A stretch of DNA of 5,722 nt from Verrucomicrobiota bacterium (lineage in GTDB: Bacteria > Verrucomicrobiota > Verrucomicrobiia > Verrucomicrobiales > DEV007): the NCBI GenBank assembly GCA_020630835.1, contig JAHDIL010000136.1, positions 1 to 5,722 on the forward strand. The letters are read 5' to 3'. Below, one piece after another: positions 1 through 5,722 of the stretch. Under the pieces are notes generated by a model, which was given only the letters and a program-made list of their open reading frames with translations, was not told the origin of the DNA and did not search any database. Position 1 is the first letter of the stretch. The number at the start of each line of letters is the position of its first letter. A program made the position numbers and the translations under genes.

Positions 1-912
1 GACGTCCCTGAGACCATCGTTGTAGATGATCAATCATCAGACAACACGCGCCAGGTGGCGGAGGAAAACGGGGCGCGGGTGATCGAGGGGGCGGATCTTC
101 CCGATGGGTGGTATGGGAAACCTTGGGCTTGTTCTCAAGGGGCTCGAGAGGCAAAAGGAGATTGGCTATTATTTTTGGACGCAGATACCTGGTTGGATTC
201 TCAAGCTGGCGCGCGGATCAGCCGGCTCACGTCTGATCCGAAGCAGGTCTCTGCGTTTTGTCCCTACCATTGCGTGCCTACGCGGGGTGAGCAGGCCTCT
301 GTCTTTTTTAATGCGCTGATGGTTTTGGGAATGAATCAATTTCATCTCGGCGCACCAGAGTCAGCGGCCAAAGACCGAGGACTGTTTGGGCAGGCGATGT
401 TGATCGCTAGGGAAACCTATCAGGATGTAGGGGGGCATGAGTCTGTGAAAAGTCATGTGCTAGAGAACTTTCACCTTTCTAGGCTTCTAACGGCTGCAGG
501 ATACGGCTGTAGAGCCTTTCTTGGGAGAGGGTTGATAAATATGCGTATGTTTCCCAGTGGAGGCGATGAACTCAAAAAAGGCTGGTCTAAAGGAGCCGTT
601 TCCGGTGCTTCTCGGACGCCCCGATTTGCTATGTGGGGCGCGTCGATTTGGATCTCCGCGCTGATGATGAGCCTTGTTTGTTTTTTCTTTGCGCCGTTTG
701 CCTCGCCTAGTTTGCTAGCCTGGCTGGCCGCTCTTTATGGAGCCTGTGTTTTTCAGTGCTTGTGGGTGTTTCGGATGATTGGCACCTTTTCGTGGCTTAC
801 GGCAGCATGTTTTCCTGCCCATCTTCTTTTCTATCAGCTGTTGTTTTTTAGAGCTGTTCGCCATCAGAAGAGCGGTGGCACCGTGGAATGGAAGGGGCGG
901 CATGTTACTTGA
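1..912 (+). CDS. crtQ: CrtQ-family carotenoid glycosyltransferase (GT2), 5' end missing
   Basis: Family 2 glycosyltransferase, membrane-anchored at its C-terminus. In the Staphylococcus pathway CrtQ esterifies glucose C1'' with the carboxyl group of 4,4'-diaponeurosporenoate; sugar and carotenoid here are unknown. The frame is open from base 1, giving 303 residues. I recall staphylococcal CrtQ as about 375 residues, so some 65-70 N-terminal residues (including the usual first membrane helix) probably lie upstream. Visible GT2 signs are IVVDDQSSDNT (residues 6-16, nucleotide-binding), DGWYGKPWAC (about 35-44), the metal-binding DADT (60-63), and GGHES...ENFHLSR (about 145-162, acceptor/base region). 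Three hydrophobic helices follow at about 209-233, 235-257 and 262-285. The C-terminal VEWKGR (295-300) is a hallmark shared with staphylococcal CrtQ. A GTG at 55 could look like a start, but conserved sequence continues upstream of it. The stop overlaps the next gene by 11 bp, so the two are probably translationally coupled. Family assignment rests on remembered CrtQ sequence; a related lipid GT2 is the main alternative. Confidence 0.85.
   Translation, partial: DVPETIVVDDQSSDNTRQVAEENGARVIEGADLPDGWYGKPWACSQGAREAKGDWLLFLDADTWLDSQAGARISRLTSDPKQVSAFCPYHCVPTRGEQASVFFNALMVLGMNQFHLGAPESAAKDRGLFGQAMLIARETYQDVGGHESVKSHVLENFHLSRLLTAAGYGCRAFLGRGLINMRMFPSGGDELKKGWSKGAVSGASRTPRFAMWGASIWISALMMSLVCFFFAPFASPSLLAWLAALYGACVFQCLWVFRMIGTFSWLTAACFPAHLLFYQLLFFRAVRHQKSGGTVEWKGRHVT
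891..897 (+). promoter_or_regulatory. Ribosome binding site of crtO, inside crtQ
   Basis: GAAGGGG lies 4 nt before the ATG at 902, within the last codons of crtQ. It fixes the crtO start and implies translation coupled to crtQ. Confidence 0.6.
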
Positions 913-1390
913 TTGGCCAAATTGGTTAATAGCAGTGGCAAACATTGTTTTTATCCCGTGCATCCATCTTGGGCTTTCTTATTGGGCCAATCAAAGACCG
1001 CTTTCCTTTTTTCAGGGTAAAGCGTGGCTATCTCGTGTTTACTCGTTTGAAGCCCGCGGGGAATTCTATGAAAAGTTCTTCTTCATCCGGCTGTGGAAAG
1101 AGCAGGTTCCCGATGCTGCCCCTTGGATGCAGGGCTTTGAGAAAAAGAGACTGCGCAGTCGAGATCCCGAATACCTGCAAACCTTTCATGATGAAACGAT
1201 TCGGAGTGAGGCGTCTCATTGGTTGCAGTTGATATCTCTTCTGTTGTTGCTTCTGTGGAACCCTATGCCATTTGCGGCGCCCATCATTTTAGGATACGCG
1301 GTTTCTTCAAACCTCCCATGCATTGTGCTGCAGCGATACAATCGTTTGAGATTTAGAAGACTTCTCGATAAAACTTGCCCGATAGGATGA
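902..1390 (+). CDS. crtO: CrtO-family glycosyl-carotenoate acyltransferase
   Basis: Small integral-membrane acyltransferase of the staphylococcal CrtO family (glycosyl-4,4'-diaponeurosporenoate acyltransferase). In staphyloxanthin synthesis it esterifies the sugar's C6'' hydroxyl with a fatty acyl chain. At 162 residues it has the family's usual length (about 165). Recognisable family blocks are YSFEARGEFYEKFFFIRLWKE (two pieces, about 47-67; staphylococcal form SFNFEKHGKFW...FYVRKWK), SEASHW (102-107), and SSNLPCIVLQRYNRLRF (135-151), with the near-invariant QRYNR. Hydrophobic stretches lie at about 8-28 and 106-142. ATG at 902 was chosen over upstream in-frame codons because GAAGGGG (891-897) sits 4 nt before it and the family starts close to this first helix. 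It overlaps the crtQ stop by 11 bp, and the adjacent CrtQ homologue strongly supports the function. The native acyl donor and carotenoid (C30 or C40) cannot be read from sequence. Confidence 0.85.
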   Translation: MLLDWPNWLIAVANIVFIPCIHLGLSYWANQRPLSFFQGKAWLSRVYSFEARGEFYEKFFFIRLWKEQVPDAAPWMQGFEKKRLRSRDPEYLQTFHDETIRSEASHWLQLISLLLLLLWNPMPFAAPIILGYAVSSNLPCIVLQRYNRLRFRRLLDKTCPIG

Positions 1391-1599
1391 CAGCAGATGT
1401 GCAGCACATCCACTCAGCAGTGGCATTGGTTATGGTGGTTTGTTTGGTCATTAACTCCCGTTTTTCTCAAGAAATTCAGATCTGCATACAGTTGATTGCT
1501 ATCAACACAGTGATCGCCATCTTGCTCGTTCTAATCGGGTTTTCGTTTTCAGTGGATCGTCGCACGACGCCGGCAATTGCGACCTCTCCAACTTTATAG
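1387..1599 (+). CDS. Small hypothetical two-helix membrane protein
   Basis: I do not recognise this 70-residue product. Its ATG (1387-1389) overlaps the crtO TGA (1388-1390) in an ATGA arrangement, typical of translational coupling, and its TAG is 4 bp before the fpg ATG. It would thus fill an otherwise empty 213-bp gap in a tight same-strand run. The protein begins MTADVQHIHS and has two hydrophobic segments, about residues 10-26 and 33-57, joined by a short polar turn (NSRFSQE). A short tail with one Asp-Arg-Arg cluster follows. There is no signal-peptidase motif, lipobox or catalytic signature. No convincing Shine-Dalgarno precedes it, only AGG directly before the ATG, so expression would depend on ribosomes finishing crtO. 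It may be a small accessory membrane protein of the carotenoid operon, or a chance open frame; hydrophobic content and placement favour a gene only modestly. It is not a frameshifted tail of crtO, which is already full length. Confidence 0.4.
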   Translation: MTADVQHIHSAVALVMVVCLVINSRFSQEIQICIQLIAINTVIAILLVLIGFSFSVDRRTTPAIATSPTL

Positions 1600-1603
1600 T
1601 GAA

Positions 1604-2413
1604 ATGCCTGAACTAGCAGAAGTCGAGTATCACAGGAAGCAGTGGGATTCTCTAGTCGGACAAATGGTGTGCGACGTTCACGTTAATCCTCGGGCGCGCA
1701 TTTTTCGCGAGATCGATATCAGTCTGCTCGTTGATTCTCTACGAGGGGCTCGGCTCAAGACGAGTTTGCGTCATGGCAAGCGGATGCGCTTCGATTTTGC
1801 GGGAGATGTCTATCTCGGCATCCAGTTGGGTATGACGGGTGCTATGCGTCGTCTGCCTCAATCGCAGCTGTCTATGTTAGACCGGCATGATCATTTGGTT
1901 CTCGAGACAGCAAAGGATCTCTTTGTCTTCAGAGACTCTCGAATGTTCGGGTTGGTGCGATATGCGCACGACGCTGAGAGCTTATCGTGGTGGCCCGATG
2001 ATAAGCCTGATGTGGGAAGCTCTAGGTATACATTCGAGCGAATGAATGCTTTTCTCATGAGGCGCCAACAGTCCCCCATCAAGAATGTCCTGCTGGACCA
2101 AGAGGGGTTCCCCGGCGTGGGCAACTGGATGGCCGATGAAATTTGTTGGCGGGCTAGGATCGATCCTCGAATGCGCTGCATTCAGTTGTCGGATGCGGAG
2201 CGCGAGGCTCTCTTCGAAGCGGTGAGGGAGGTTGCAGTCGATGCTCTCCGAGTGATCGGCAAAGATTACAGCACTCCTCCTAACGATTGGCTTTTTACCC
2301 ACCGCTGGAAAGATGGGGGCAACTGCCCTCGACCTGCGTGTAAAGCAGCGCCGTTACGACGAGAGAAAATTGCAGGACGGACCGCTTGCTATTGTCCTGA
2401 GTGTCAGGAGTGA
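1604..2413 (+). CDS. mutM: Formamidopyrimidine-DNA glycosylase (Fpg/MutM family)
   Basis: Base-excision repair glycosylase/AP lyase that removes oxidised purines such as 8-oxoguanine and formamidopyrimidines. The product is 269 residues, the standard length. Start ATG 1604 is fixed by chemistry: processed Fpg begins with catalytic Pro2, here MPELAEVE with Glu3. A longer TTG start at 1577 would bury that proline. Other conserved residues are Lys59 in LRHGKRMRF, the intercalating-loop Met77 in QLGMTG, Arg113-x-Phe115 in DSRMFG, helix-two-turn-helix PIKNVLLDQ...GVGNWMADE with Asn174 (about 158-179), and the C-terminal zinc finger. The finger cysteines are C241, C246, C264 and C267, so the first pair is spaced CX4C, with Arg259 before the last pair. 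The NW-ADE block and PPNDWLF resemble remembered plant-type Fpg more than enterobacterial Fpg, though the finger is bacterial. No strong Shine-Dalgarno precedes the start, suggesting coupling to the upstream ORF. Its 3' end overlaps the convergent LysR gene by 10 bp. An Nei-like specificity is possible but less likely. Confidence 0.92.
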   Translation: MPELAEVEYHRKQWDSLVGQMVCDVHVNPRARIFREIDISLLVDSLRGARLKTSLRHGKRMRFDFAGDVYLGIQLGMTGAMRRLPQSQLSMLDRHDHLVLETAKDLFVFRDSRMFGLVRYAHDAESLSWWPDDKPDVGSSRYTFERMNAFLMRRQQSPIKNVLLDQEGFPGVGNWMADEICWRARIDPRMRCIQLSDAEREALFEAVREVAVDALRVIGKDYSTPPNDWLFTHRWKDGGNCPRPACKAAPLRREKIAGRTACYCPECQE

Positions 2414-3354
2414 GGATTCGGGCAAGGGCGAGCTATTAGGGCATCCGTCCGCTGAAGTAGCGAATCCACCACGTTTTTACATATCCCAGTAAATACGTCT
2501 TCGATCATGTGAGAATTGTGTCGCGGATCACTATGGACTGACCAGCGTCGTTGGAGTTGAGTCCAGGGTAGTTTTCGAAAAACTAGGGACCCCTCTTCGA
2601 GCTCTCGTTCGGCTACCCATGGAGAGAGGAGGCCTATTCCCATTCCAATCTTCGTCATTTCTTTGATGGCCGCCATACTTCCGACCTGCATCGAGGCTCG
2701 GAGACGCACACCGTTTTGGAAAGAGCACTGCTCGAGTAATCGATAGGTCAGACTGCTTTGGTTATAGAAAATAAAATTCTCATCAAGCAGGTCCTGTCCG
2801 CTGATTCTTTGTTTCTGTGCGAAGGGGTGCAAGGGAGAAATTGCCATTTGTATATCGTCTTCGAAAAGGTGTGAGCGGACCAATTTCTCTGAAAAGGACG
2901 TTTCCATCCCGACGGCGACGTCGAGATTGCCTTGCTCGATCAGGTCGACCAGGCCTCTGGTGTCGTCGGTTGTTACCGAGATCTCGAAGGCCGGGAAACT
3001 CTCTCTAAGCTCGCGTAAAACCGAGGGTAGAATATACTGACTGATGCTAACGGTGGCGCCAATACGCAGCCTTCCGCGCCCAGGTTGTCCTAGAGACTTA
3101 AGCTCGTCCTGTGCTCGCGCCATTCGGTTCATGATCCGATCCACGTGCGGTAAAAATGTCTCTCCAGCTTGTGTCAGGCGAACCGTTTTTCCCAATCTTT
3201 CGAATAATTCAGTCTCCAAAAAGCTTTCTAAAGACTTAATGGAATGGCTCACGGCGGACTGGGTGAGACTAAGACTGCGCGCAGCATGAGTAAAGCTACC
3301 TTGGCGGGCTAGCTCTTGAAAAGCACGGAGTTGGCGACTGTCGAGTAGTTCCAT
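2404..3354 (-). CDS. LysR-type transcriptional regulator, probably of the adjacent nitrate locus
   Basis: A 316-residue LysR-family regulator, the usual length. The N-terminal winged helix-turn-helix (about residues 3-62) includes FTHAARSLSLTQSAVSHSIK (21-40) and LFERLGKTVRLTQAGE, the family signature. A linker helix follows to about residue 90, then a two-lobed effector domain from RGRLRIGAT (about 94-102) to about residue 300. ATG at 3354 is preferred over an in-frame TTG 21 nt upstream because AGGA lies 6 nt before it and homologues begin close to the LDSRQLRAF block. It is divergent from the two NrtA-family genes across about 105 bp, the classic LysR layout, so control of nitrate uptake is a reasonable inference. 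Known precedents are NtcB (nitrate) and CmpR (bicarbonate) in cyanobacteria. The effector cannot be predicted from sequence, and orthology to NtcB is not claimed. Its 3' end overlaps mutM. Confidence 0.9.
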   Translation of the reverse strand: MELLDSRQLRAFQELARQGSFTHAARSLSLTQSAVSHSIKSLESFLETELFERLGKTVRLTQAGETFLPHVDRIMNRMARAQDELKSLGQPGRGRLRIGATVSISQYILPSVLRELRESFPAFEISVTTDDTRGLVDLIEQGNLDVAVGMETSFSEKLVRSHLFEDDIQMAISPLHPFAQKQRISGQDLLDENFIFYNQSSLTYRLLEQCSFQNGVRLRASMQVGSMAAIKEMTKIGMGIGLLSPWVAERELEEGSLVFRKLPWTQLQRRWSVHSDPRHNSHMIEDVFTGICKNVVDSLLQRTDALIARPCPNPHS

Positions 3355-3360
3355 GAAATA

Positions 3361-3364
3361 TCCT
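3361..3364 (-). promoter_or_regulatory. Ribosome binding site deciding the LysR gene start
   Basis: The minus strand reads AGGA here, 6 nt upstream of the ATG at 3354. This supports that ATG over the in-frame TTG at 3375, which would place AGGA inside the coding region. Confidence 0.55.
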
Positions 3365-3414
3365 GTATGAATCAAGTTAATGGTTGGGATGAAATGATTG
3401 AAAGCATTTTATAG

Positions 3415-3434
3415 GCCAAGAATCAAAATTTGGC
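3415..3434. promoter_or_regulatory. Candidate LysR operator: GCCAA-N10-TTGGC palindrome
   Basis: Perfect 5-bp inverted arms, GCCAA at 3415-3419 and TTGGC at 3430-3434, flank a 10-bp AT-rich centre. A dyad of about 20 bp with an AT-rich core in a divergent LysR intergenic region fits the loose T-N11-A class of operator. It lies 26 bp before the NasS-like gene start, closer than a normal activator site would be. A repressor site, or chance (5-bp arms are short), is possible. Confidence 0.35.
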
Positions 3435-3459
3435 ATGGAATGGGCTTTAGCAGAGGGAA

Positions 3460-4518
3460 ATGAGCAAACTTTCTCGCAATTTAACCATTCGACTTGGCTA
3501 TGTGCCGTTGGTCGATTGTGCGCCTCTTGTGATGGCGCACGAGCTTGGTTATTTCCGCGAGGCGGGTCTTAATGTGCAACTTTTGCGTGAACCAGGGTGG
3601 GTCACGATTCGGGACAAGATAGCCTACGGTGAGTTGGATGGTGCGGTTGCTCCTGCCGCTTTGACTTTGGCGCTTAGGCATGGGGTCGGTGTTTTGCCTA
3701 CAGATTGCCTTTCTGCTTTTCTTCTAAACACTCACGGGGATGCCATAACTCTCTCAAATCGCGTTGTTGAGCGAGGGGTAACTACGGCTGAGGCGTTAAA
3801 GCAAATCCTATCAACATTAGACGCGGATGATTCTATTGTTTTTGGGGTCCCTCATGCTGTGAGTAGTCACCGCTTCATTCTTTCCGAGTGGATGCGCAAA
3901 GCTAATGTTGACCCCGCGGAGAGGATAGAGTTCATCACGTTGCCTCCCTCGTTAATGCCGTTCTGTCTGAAGGTTGGCAATATCGATGGGTTTTGTGTGG
4001 GGGAACCTTTTAGCTCCCTTGCCGTCGTTGAGGGGGCAGGATCCATCGTTGCCGAGTCGGCGGAGGTGTCTCCTTTCCACCCTGAGAAGGCGCTCATCGT
4101 GACAGATTGGTTTAACCAGCAGGCACCAGAAGAACATTTGGAGCTTATCCGTCAGTTGGATCGAGCTTGCCGTCGCTGCGAAACCAAAGACGGGCGCGAT
4201 GAGGTTGCCGCAATTTTGAGCCAGCCCCATTACTTGAACCAGAGTGAGGAGATTATCCGCTCGAGTCTGTTTACTGGAGTAGCCTCTGCGAATTCGGCAC
4301 ACGCTTTCGAGGCAGAGCACTTTCATATGTTTCATCACCCTCGAGTAAATCGACCGAGTCGCGACAAGGGGGTGTGGGTTCTCAATCAGCTCAGACAAAA
4401 TGGTCTTGTTGACTCAAGCGAGCTGGTTTCCATCGATGTCGAGAAATGCTTCCGCGAAGACCTTTATGAAAGCGCACTCGTTCGTGAGGCGCCAATTTCT
4501 CAAATGGCTATTGCCTGA
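3460..4518 (+). CDS. Cytoplasmic NrtA-family nitrate sensor, NasS-like
   Basis: Periplasmic-binding-protein fold of the NrtA/CmpA family, but the 352-residue product begins [14 protein letters not shown] with no signal peptide, so it should stay in the cytoplasm like NasS. In known systems NasS binds nitrate or nitrite and releases the ANTAR antiterminator NasT. The two-lobe fold shows as [22 protein letters not shown] (in parts, 11-32), [17 protein letters not shown] (46-62), THGDAITLS (91-99), SSHRF (135-139), and FCVGEP (178-183). Trp47 and His137 align with Trp71 and His175 of the adjacent NrtA, the likely anion pocket; NrtA's Trp after GEP is Phe184 here. The start is set by the fold beginning at residue 11. 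AGAGGG (3452-3457) precedes ATG by only 2 nt, a tight spacing. No nasT is visible in the window, so its partner is unknown. The alternative is a leaderless substrate-binding paralogue or one sensing another anion. Confidence 0.75.
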   Translation: MSKLSRNLTIRLGYVPLVDCAPLVMAHELGYFREAGLNVQLLREPGWVTIRDKIAYGELDGAVAPAALTLALRHGVGVLPTDCLSAFLLNTHGDAITLSNRVVERGVTTAEALKQILSTLDADDSIVFGVPHAVSSHRFILSEWMRKANVDPAERIEFITLPPSLMPFCLKVGNIDGFCVGEPFSSLAVVEGAGSIVAESAEVSPFHPEKALIVTDWFNQQAPEEHLELIRQLDRACRRCETKDGRDEVAAILSQPHYLNQSEEIIRSSLFTGVASANSAHAFEAEHFHMFHHPRVNRPSRDKGVWVLNQLRQNGLVDSSELVSIDVEKCFREDLYESALVREAPISQMAIA

Positions 4519-4565
4519 TGAATTTAAAATCCCTAACTGTAACATAAACCAAACAAACAAAATAA
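4519..4565 (+). promoter_or_regulatory. A-rich leader of nrtA lacking a Shine-Dalgarno
   Basis: The 47-bp spacer ends in a C/A-only run (about 4545-4566) up to the nrtA ATG, with no GGAG-like element. No hairpin is seen that could act as a NasT/ANTAR-type antitermination leader. An unstructured A-rich leader can support initiation through ribosomal protein S1 in some phyla. Whether there is also an internal promoter cannot be decided; TTTAAAAT (4523-4530) is the only AT-rich candidate. Confidence 0.4.
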
Positions 4566-5722
4566 ATGAAAAGAAGAAACCTTCTAAATGTAGCACTCGC
4601 CACAGCCGCTATTGGCATGACGGGAACCTCGCAGGCTGAACTGCTTGATGTTGAAAAAGACGTCTTGAAGTTTGGCTTTATTAAACTCACCGATTGCGCT
4701 CCGCTCGTAATTGCTAAAGAAAAGGGATACTTTGATGACGAAGGTCTCAGCGTTGAACTTGAAGCTCAAGGCAACTGGAAAGAGCTTCTTAACCGGGTGA
4801 TCACCGGTGACCTCGATGGGGCGCACATGCTCGCGGGACAGCCTATCGGTGCAACAATCGGTTTTGGAACGCAGGCAGATGTTTTAACCGCTTACTCCCT
4901 CGACTACAATGGTAATGGGATCACGGTTTCCAACGACATCTGGGCTGAGATGAAGCCTAATGTTAAGAAAGATGCTGATGGTAAAGTAGTTCACCCAATT
5001 TCGGCTGACTCTCTCAAGCCGATCGCAGACGCCGCTAAAGCGGGTGGTAAGAAGCTTAGCATGGGGATGGTTTTTCCTGTCTCTACGCACAACTACGAGA
5101 TTCGCTACTGGCTTGCTGCCTCTGGTATTAACCCAGGGTTCTACTTCGACCCATCCACTGACCAGCGTGATATCGCAGGATTCTTGAATGGAGATGTTGA
5201 GCTCTCTGTGACTCCCCCACCACAAATGCCTCAGACGCTTGAAGCTGGAACGATTTGTGCCTACTGCGTAGGTGAGCCATGGAACCAACAGGCCGTATTT
5301 AAGAAGATTGGTGTTCCTGTTACCACAAACTACGATATCTGGAAGAATAACCCAGAGAAAGTATTTGGTGTATCAAAGGAATGGGCTGATGCGAACCCTA
5401 ACACTTGGATCGCAGTAACGAAGGCGCTTATCCGTGCCGGACATTGGCTTGATGCTAGCTTCGAAAATCGTGACGAAGCTGCAAAGATTCTTTCTCAGCC
5501 AAACTACGTTGGAGCACCTTATGAGGTGATCAAAAACAGCATGACTGGAACTTTTGAGTTCGAGCCAGGTGTAGACGTTCGCGAGATGCCTGACTTCAAC
5601 GTCTTCTTTCGCTACAATGCTTCCTACCCATACTACAGTGATGCAGTGTGGTTCATGACTCAGATGGTTCGCTGGGGACAGATCACCGAGCAGAAGGATG
5701 ATGCTTGGTATGAGGAGATGGC
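4566..5722 (+). CDS. nrtA: Periplasmic nitrate-binding protein NrtA/NasF of an ABC transporter, 3' end missing
   Basis: Substrate-binding component that captures nitrate (possibly nitrite) and delivers it to an ABC permease. 385 codons are visible and the frame is open at the right edge; family members usually have about 420-460 residues. The N-terminus [20 protein letters not shown] followed by TSQA-E (cleavage predicted after Ala24) is a signal peptide. RRNLL resembles a twin-arginine motif, common in NrtA, though a Sec signal is possible; there is no lipobox cysteine. Family blocks are [19 protein letters not shown] (38-56), GNW with Trp71, LDGAHML (83-89), YNGNGITVS (114-122), [20 protein letters not shown] (170-189), SVTPPPQMP (214-222), and [12 protein letters not shown] (233-244). 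It is clearly a paralogue of the preceding sensor gene, 47 bp upstream. The gap is A-rich with no Shine-Dalgarno or hairpin. Tyr codons are mostly TAC and Asn mostly AAC, hinting at high expression. The bicarbonate-binding relative CmpA is less likely but not formally excluded. Confidence 0.9.
   Translation, partial: MKRRNLLNVALATAAIGMTGTSQAELLDVEKDVLKFGFIKLTDCAPLVIAKEKGYFDDEGLSVELEAQGNWKELLNRVITGDLDGAHMLAGQPIGATIGFGTQADVLTAYSLDYNGNGITVSNDIWAEMKPNVKKDADGKVVHPISADSLKPIADAAKAGGKKLSMGMVFPVSTHNYEIRYWLAASGINPGFYFDPSTDQRDIAGFLNGDVELSVTPPPQMPQTLEAGTICAYCVGEPWNQQAVFKKIGVPVTTNYDIWKNNPEKVFGVSKEWADANPNTWIAVTKALIRAGHWLDASFENRDEAAKILSQPNYVGAPYEVIKNSMTGTFEFEPGVDVREMPDFNVFFRYNASYPYYSDAVWFMTQMVRWGQITEQKDDAWYEEM

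Larger units (their letters stand above)
3355..3459. promoter_or_regulatory. Divergent promoter region between the LysR gene and the NasS-like gene
   Basis: AT-rich spacer of about 105 bp that must hold promoters and operator for both divergent genes. No consensus sigma-70 promoter stands out. Partial matches are TTGAAA (3398-3403) on the plus strand with no good -10 box at normal spacing, and TATAAA on the minus strand (3407-3412) with no good -35 box. A short palindrome (3415-3434) is listed separately. LysR regulators usually bind here, repressing their own gene and activating the divergent one. Confidence 0.6.

Noticed and set aside
55..912. GTG at 55 as the start of the first gene
   Set aside because: The frame is open back to base 1 and encodes the conserved GT2 nucleotide-binding block (IVVDDQSSDNT) upstream of that codon, so the gene is truncated by the window edge.
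1491..1506. Perfect hairpin GTTGAT-TGCT-ATCAAC as a terminator between crtO and mutM
   Set aside because: The six-bp stem is AT-rich, has no following T run and lies inside the small ORF; too weak to call.
1577..1603. TTG start extending mutM by nine residues
   Set aside because: Fpg needs the N-terminal proline of MPEL exposed after Met removal; the extension would block catalysis.
2450..2462. Short dyad CGCT-GAAGT-AGCG near the 3' end of the LysR gene as a terminator
   Set aside because: Only 4-bp arms, inside coding sequence, with no T run on either side.
2817..3289. Plus-strand open frames opposite the LysR gene
   Set aside because: Arg/Ser-rich low-complexity translations antisense to a well-supported LysR gene; no domains or start signals.
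3355..3375. TTG start extending the LysR gene by seven residues
   Set aside because: A well-spaced AGGA element precedes the internal ATG at 3354, and LysR proteins normally begin just before the LDSRQLRAF-type helix.
3431..3445. Sigma-54-like promoter (TGGCAT-N5-GGGC, GG-N10-GC spacing) before the NasS-like gene
   Set aside because: The spacing fits and the nitrogen context is tempting, but the -12 element lacks TTGC. Transcription would also begin at about 3457, right at the start codon and past the SD. Probably coincidental.
3867..5288. Minus-strand open frames opposite the sensor gene and nrtA
   Set aside because: They are antisense shadows of two conserved NrtA-family genes, with no recognisable protein features.

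Overview
The window reads as ordinary chromosomal DNA from a Gram-negative-type bacterium. It carries the 3' half of a carotenoid-decorating operon, a DNA repair gene, and the start of a nitrate-uptake locus. My best guess at the organism is a marine Verrucomicrobiota or Planctomycetota member. The reasons are acylated glyco-carotenoid genes outside a Staphylococcus-like background, a periplasmic NrtA with a signal peptide, moderate GC, and an A-rich leader without Shine-Dalgarno before the most strongly expressed-looking gene. This is inference from gene content, not from a marker gene.

Left part (1-1599, + strand): the first gene enters from outside the window and matches the CrtQ family of membrane GT2 enzymes that glycosylate carotenoic acids. 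Its stop overlaps the start of a complete CrtO-family acyltransferase gene. Together they should attach a sugar, then a fatty acid, to a carotenoid carboxylate (staphyloxanthin-type chemistry). The crtO stop overlaps by ATGA the start of an unrecognised 70-residue ORF with two hydrophobic segments.

Middle (1604-3354): a full-length Fpg/MutM-type DNA glycosylase follows 4 bp after the small ORF, apparently in the same transcript. A LysR-type regulator gene converges on it tail to tail, with a 10-bp overlap.

Right part (3355-5722): a roughly 105-bp divergent intergenic region separates the LysR gene from two consecutive NrtA-family genes. The first (352 aa) has no signal peptide and looks like a cytoplasmic NasS-type nitrate sensor. 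The second has a signal peptide, closely matches periplasmic nitrate-binding NrtA/NasF, and runs off the right edge. Permease and ATPase genes (nrtB/nrtD type) would be expected just outside. The likely logic is that the LysR protein and/or the NasS-like sensor control nitrate uptake. The classical NasS partner NasT is not visible here.

No RNA genes, mobile elements, CRISPR arrays or tandem repeats were found. There is no gene-free stretch above 300 bases, although 1391-1603 depends on whether the small ORF is real. I see no clearly unprecedented system. The items most worth a second look are the sensor-plus-binding-protein pair with a divergent LysR gene, the small coupled membrane ORF, and the palindrome in the divergent promoter region.
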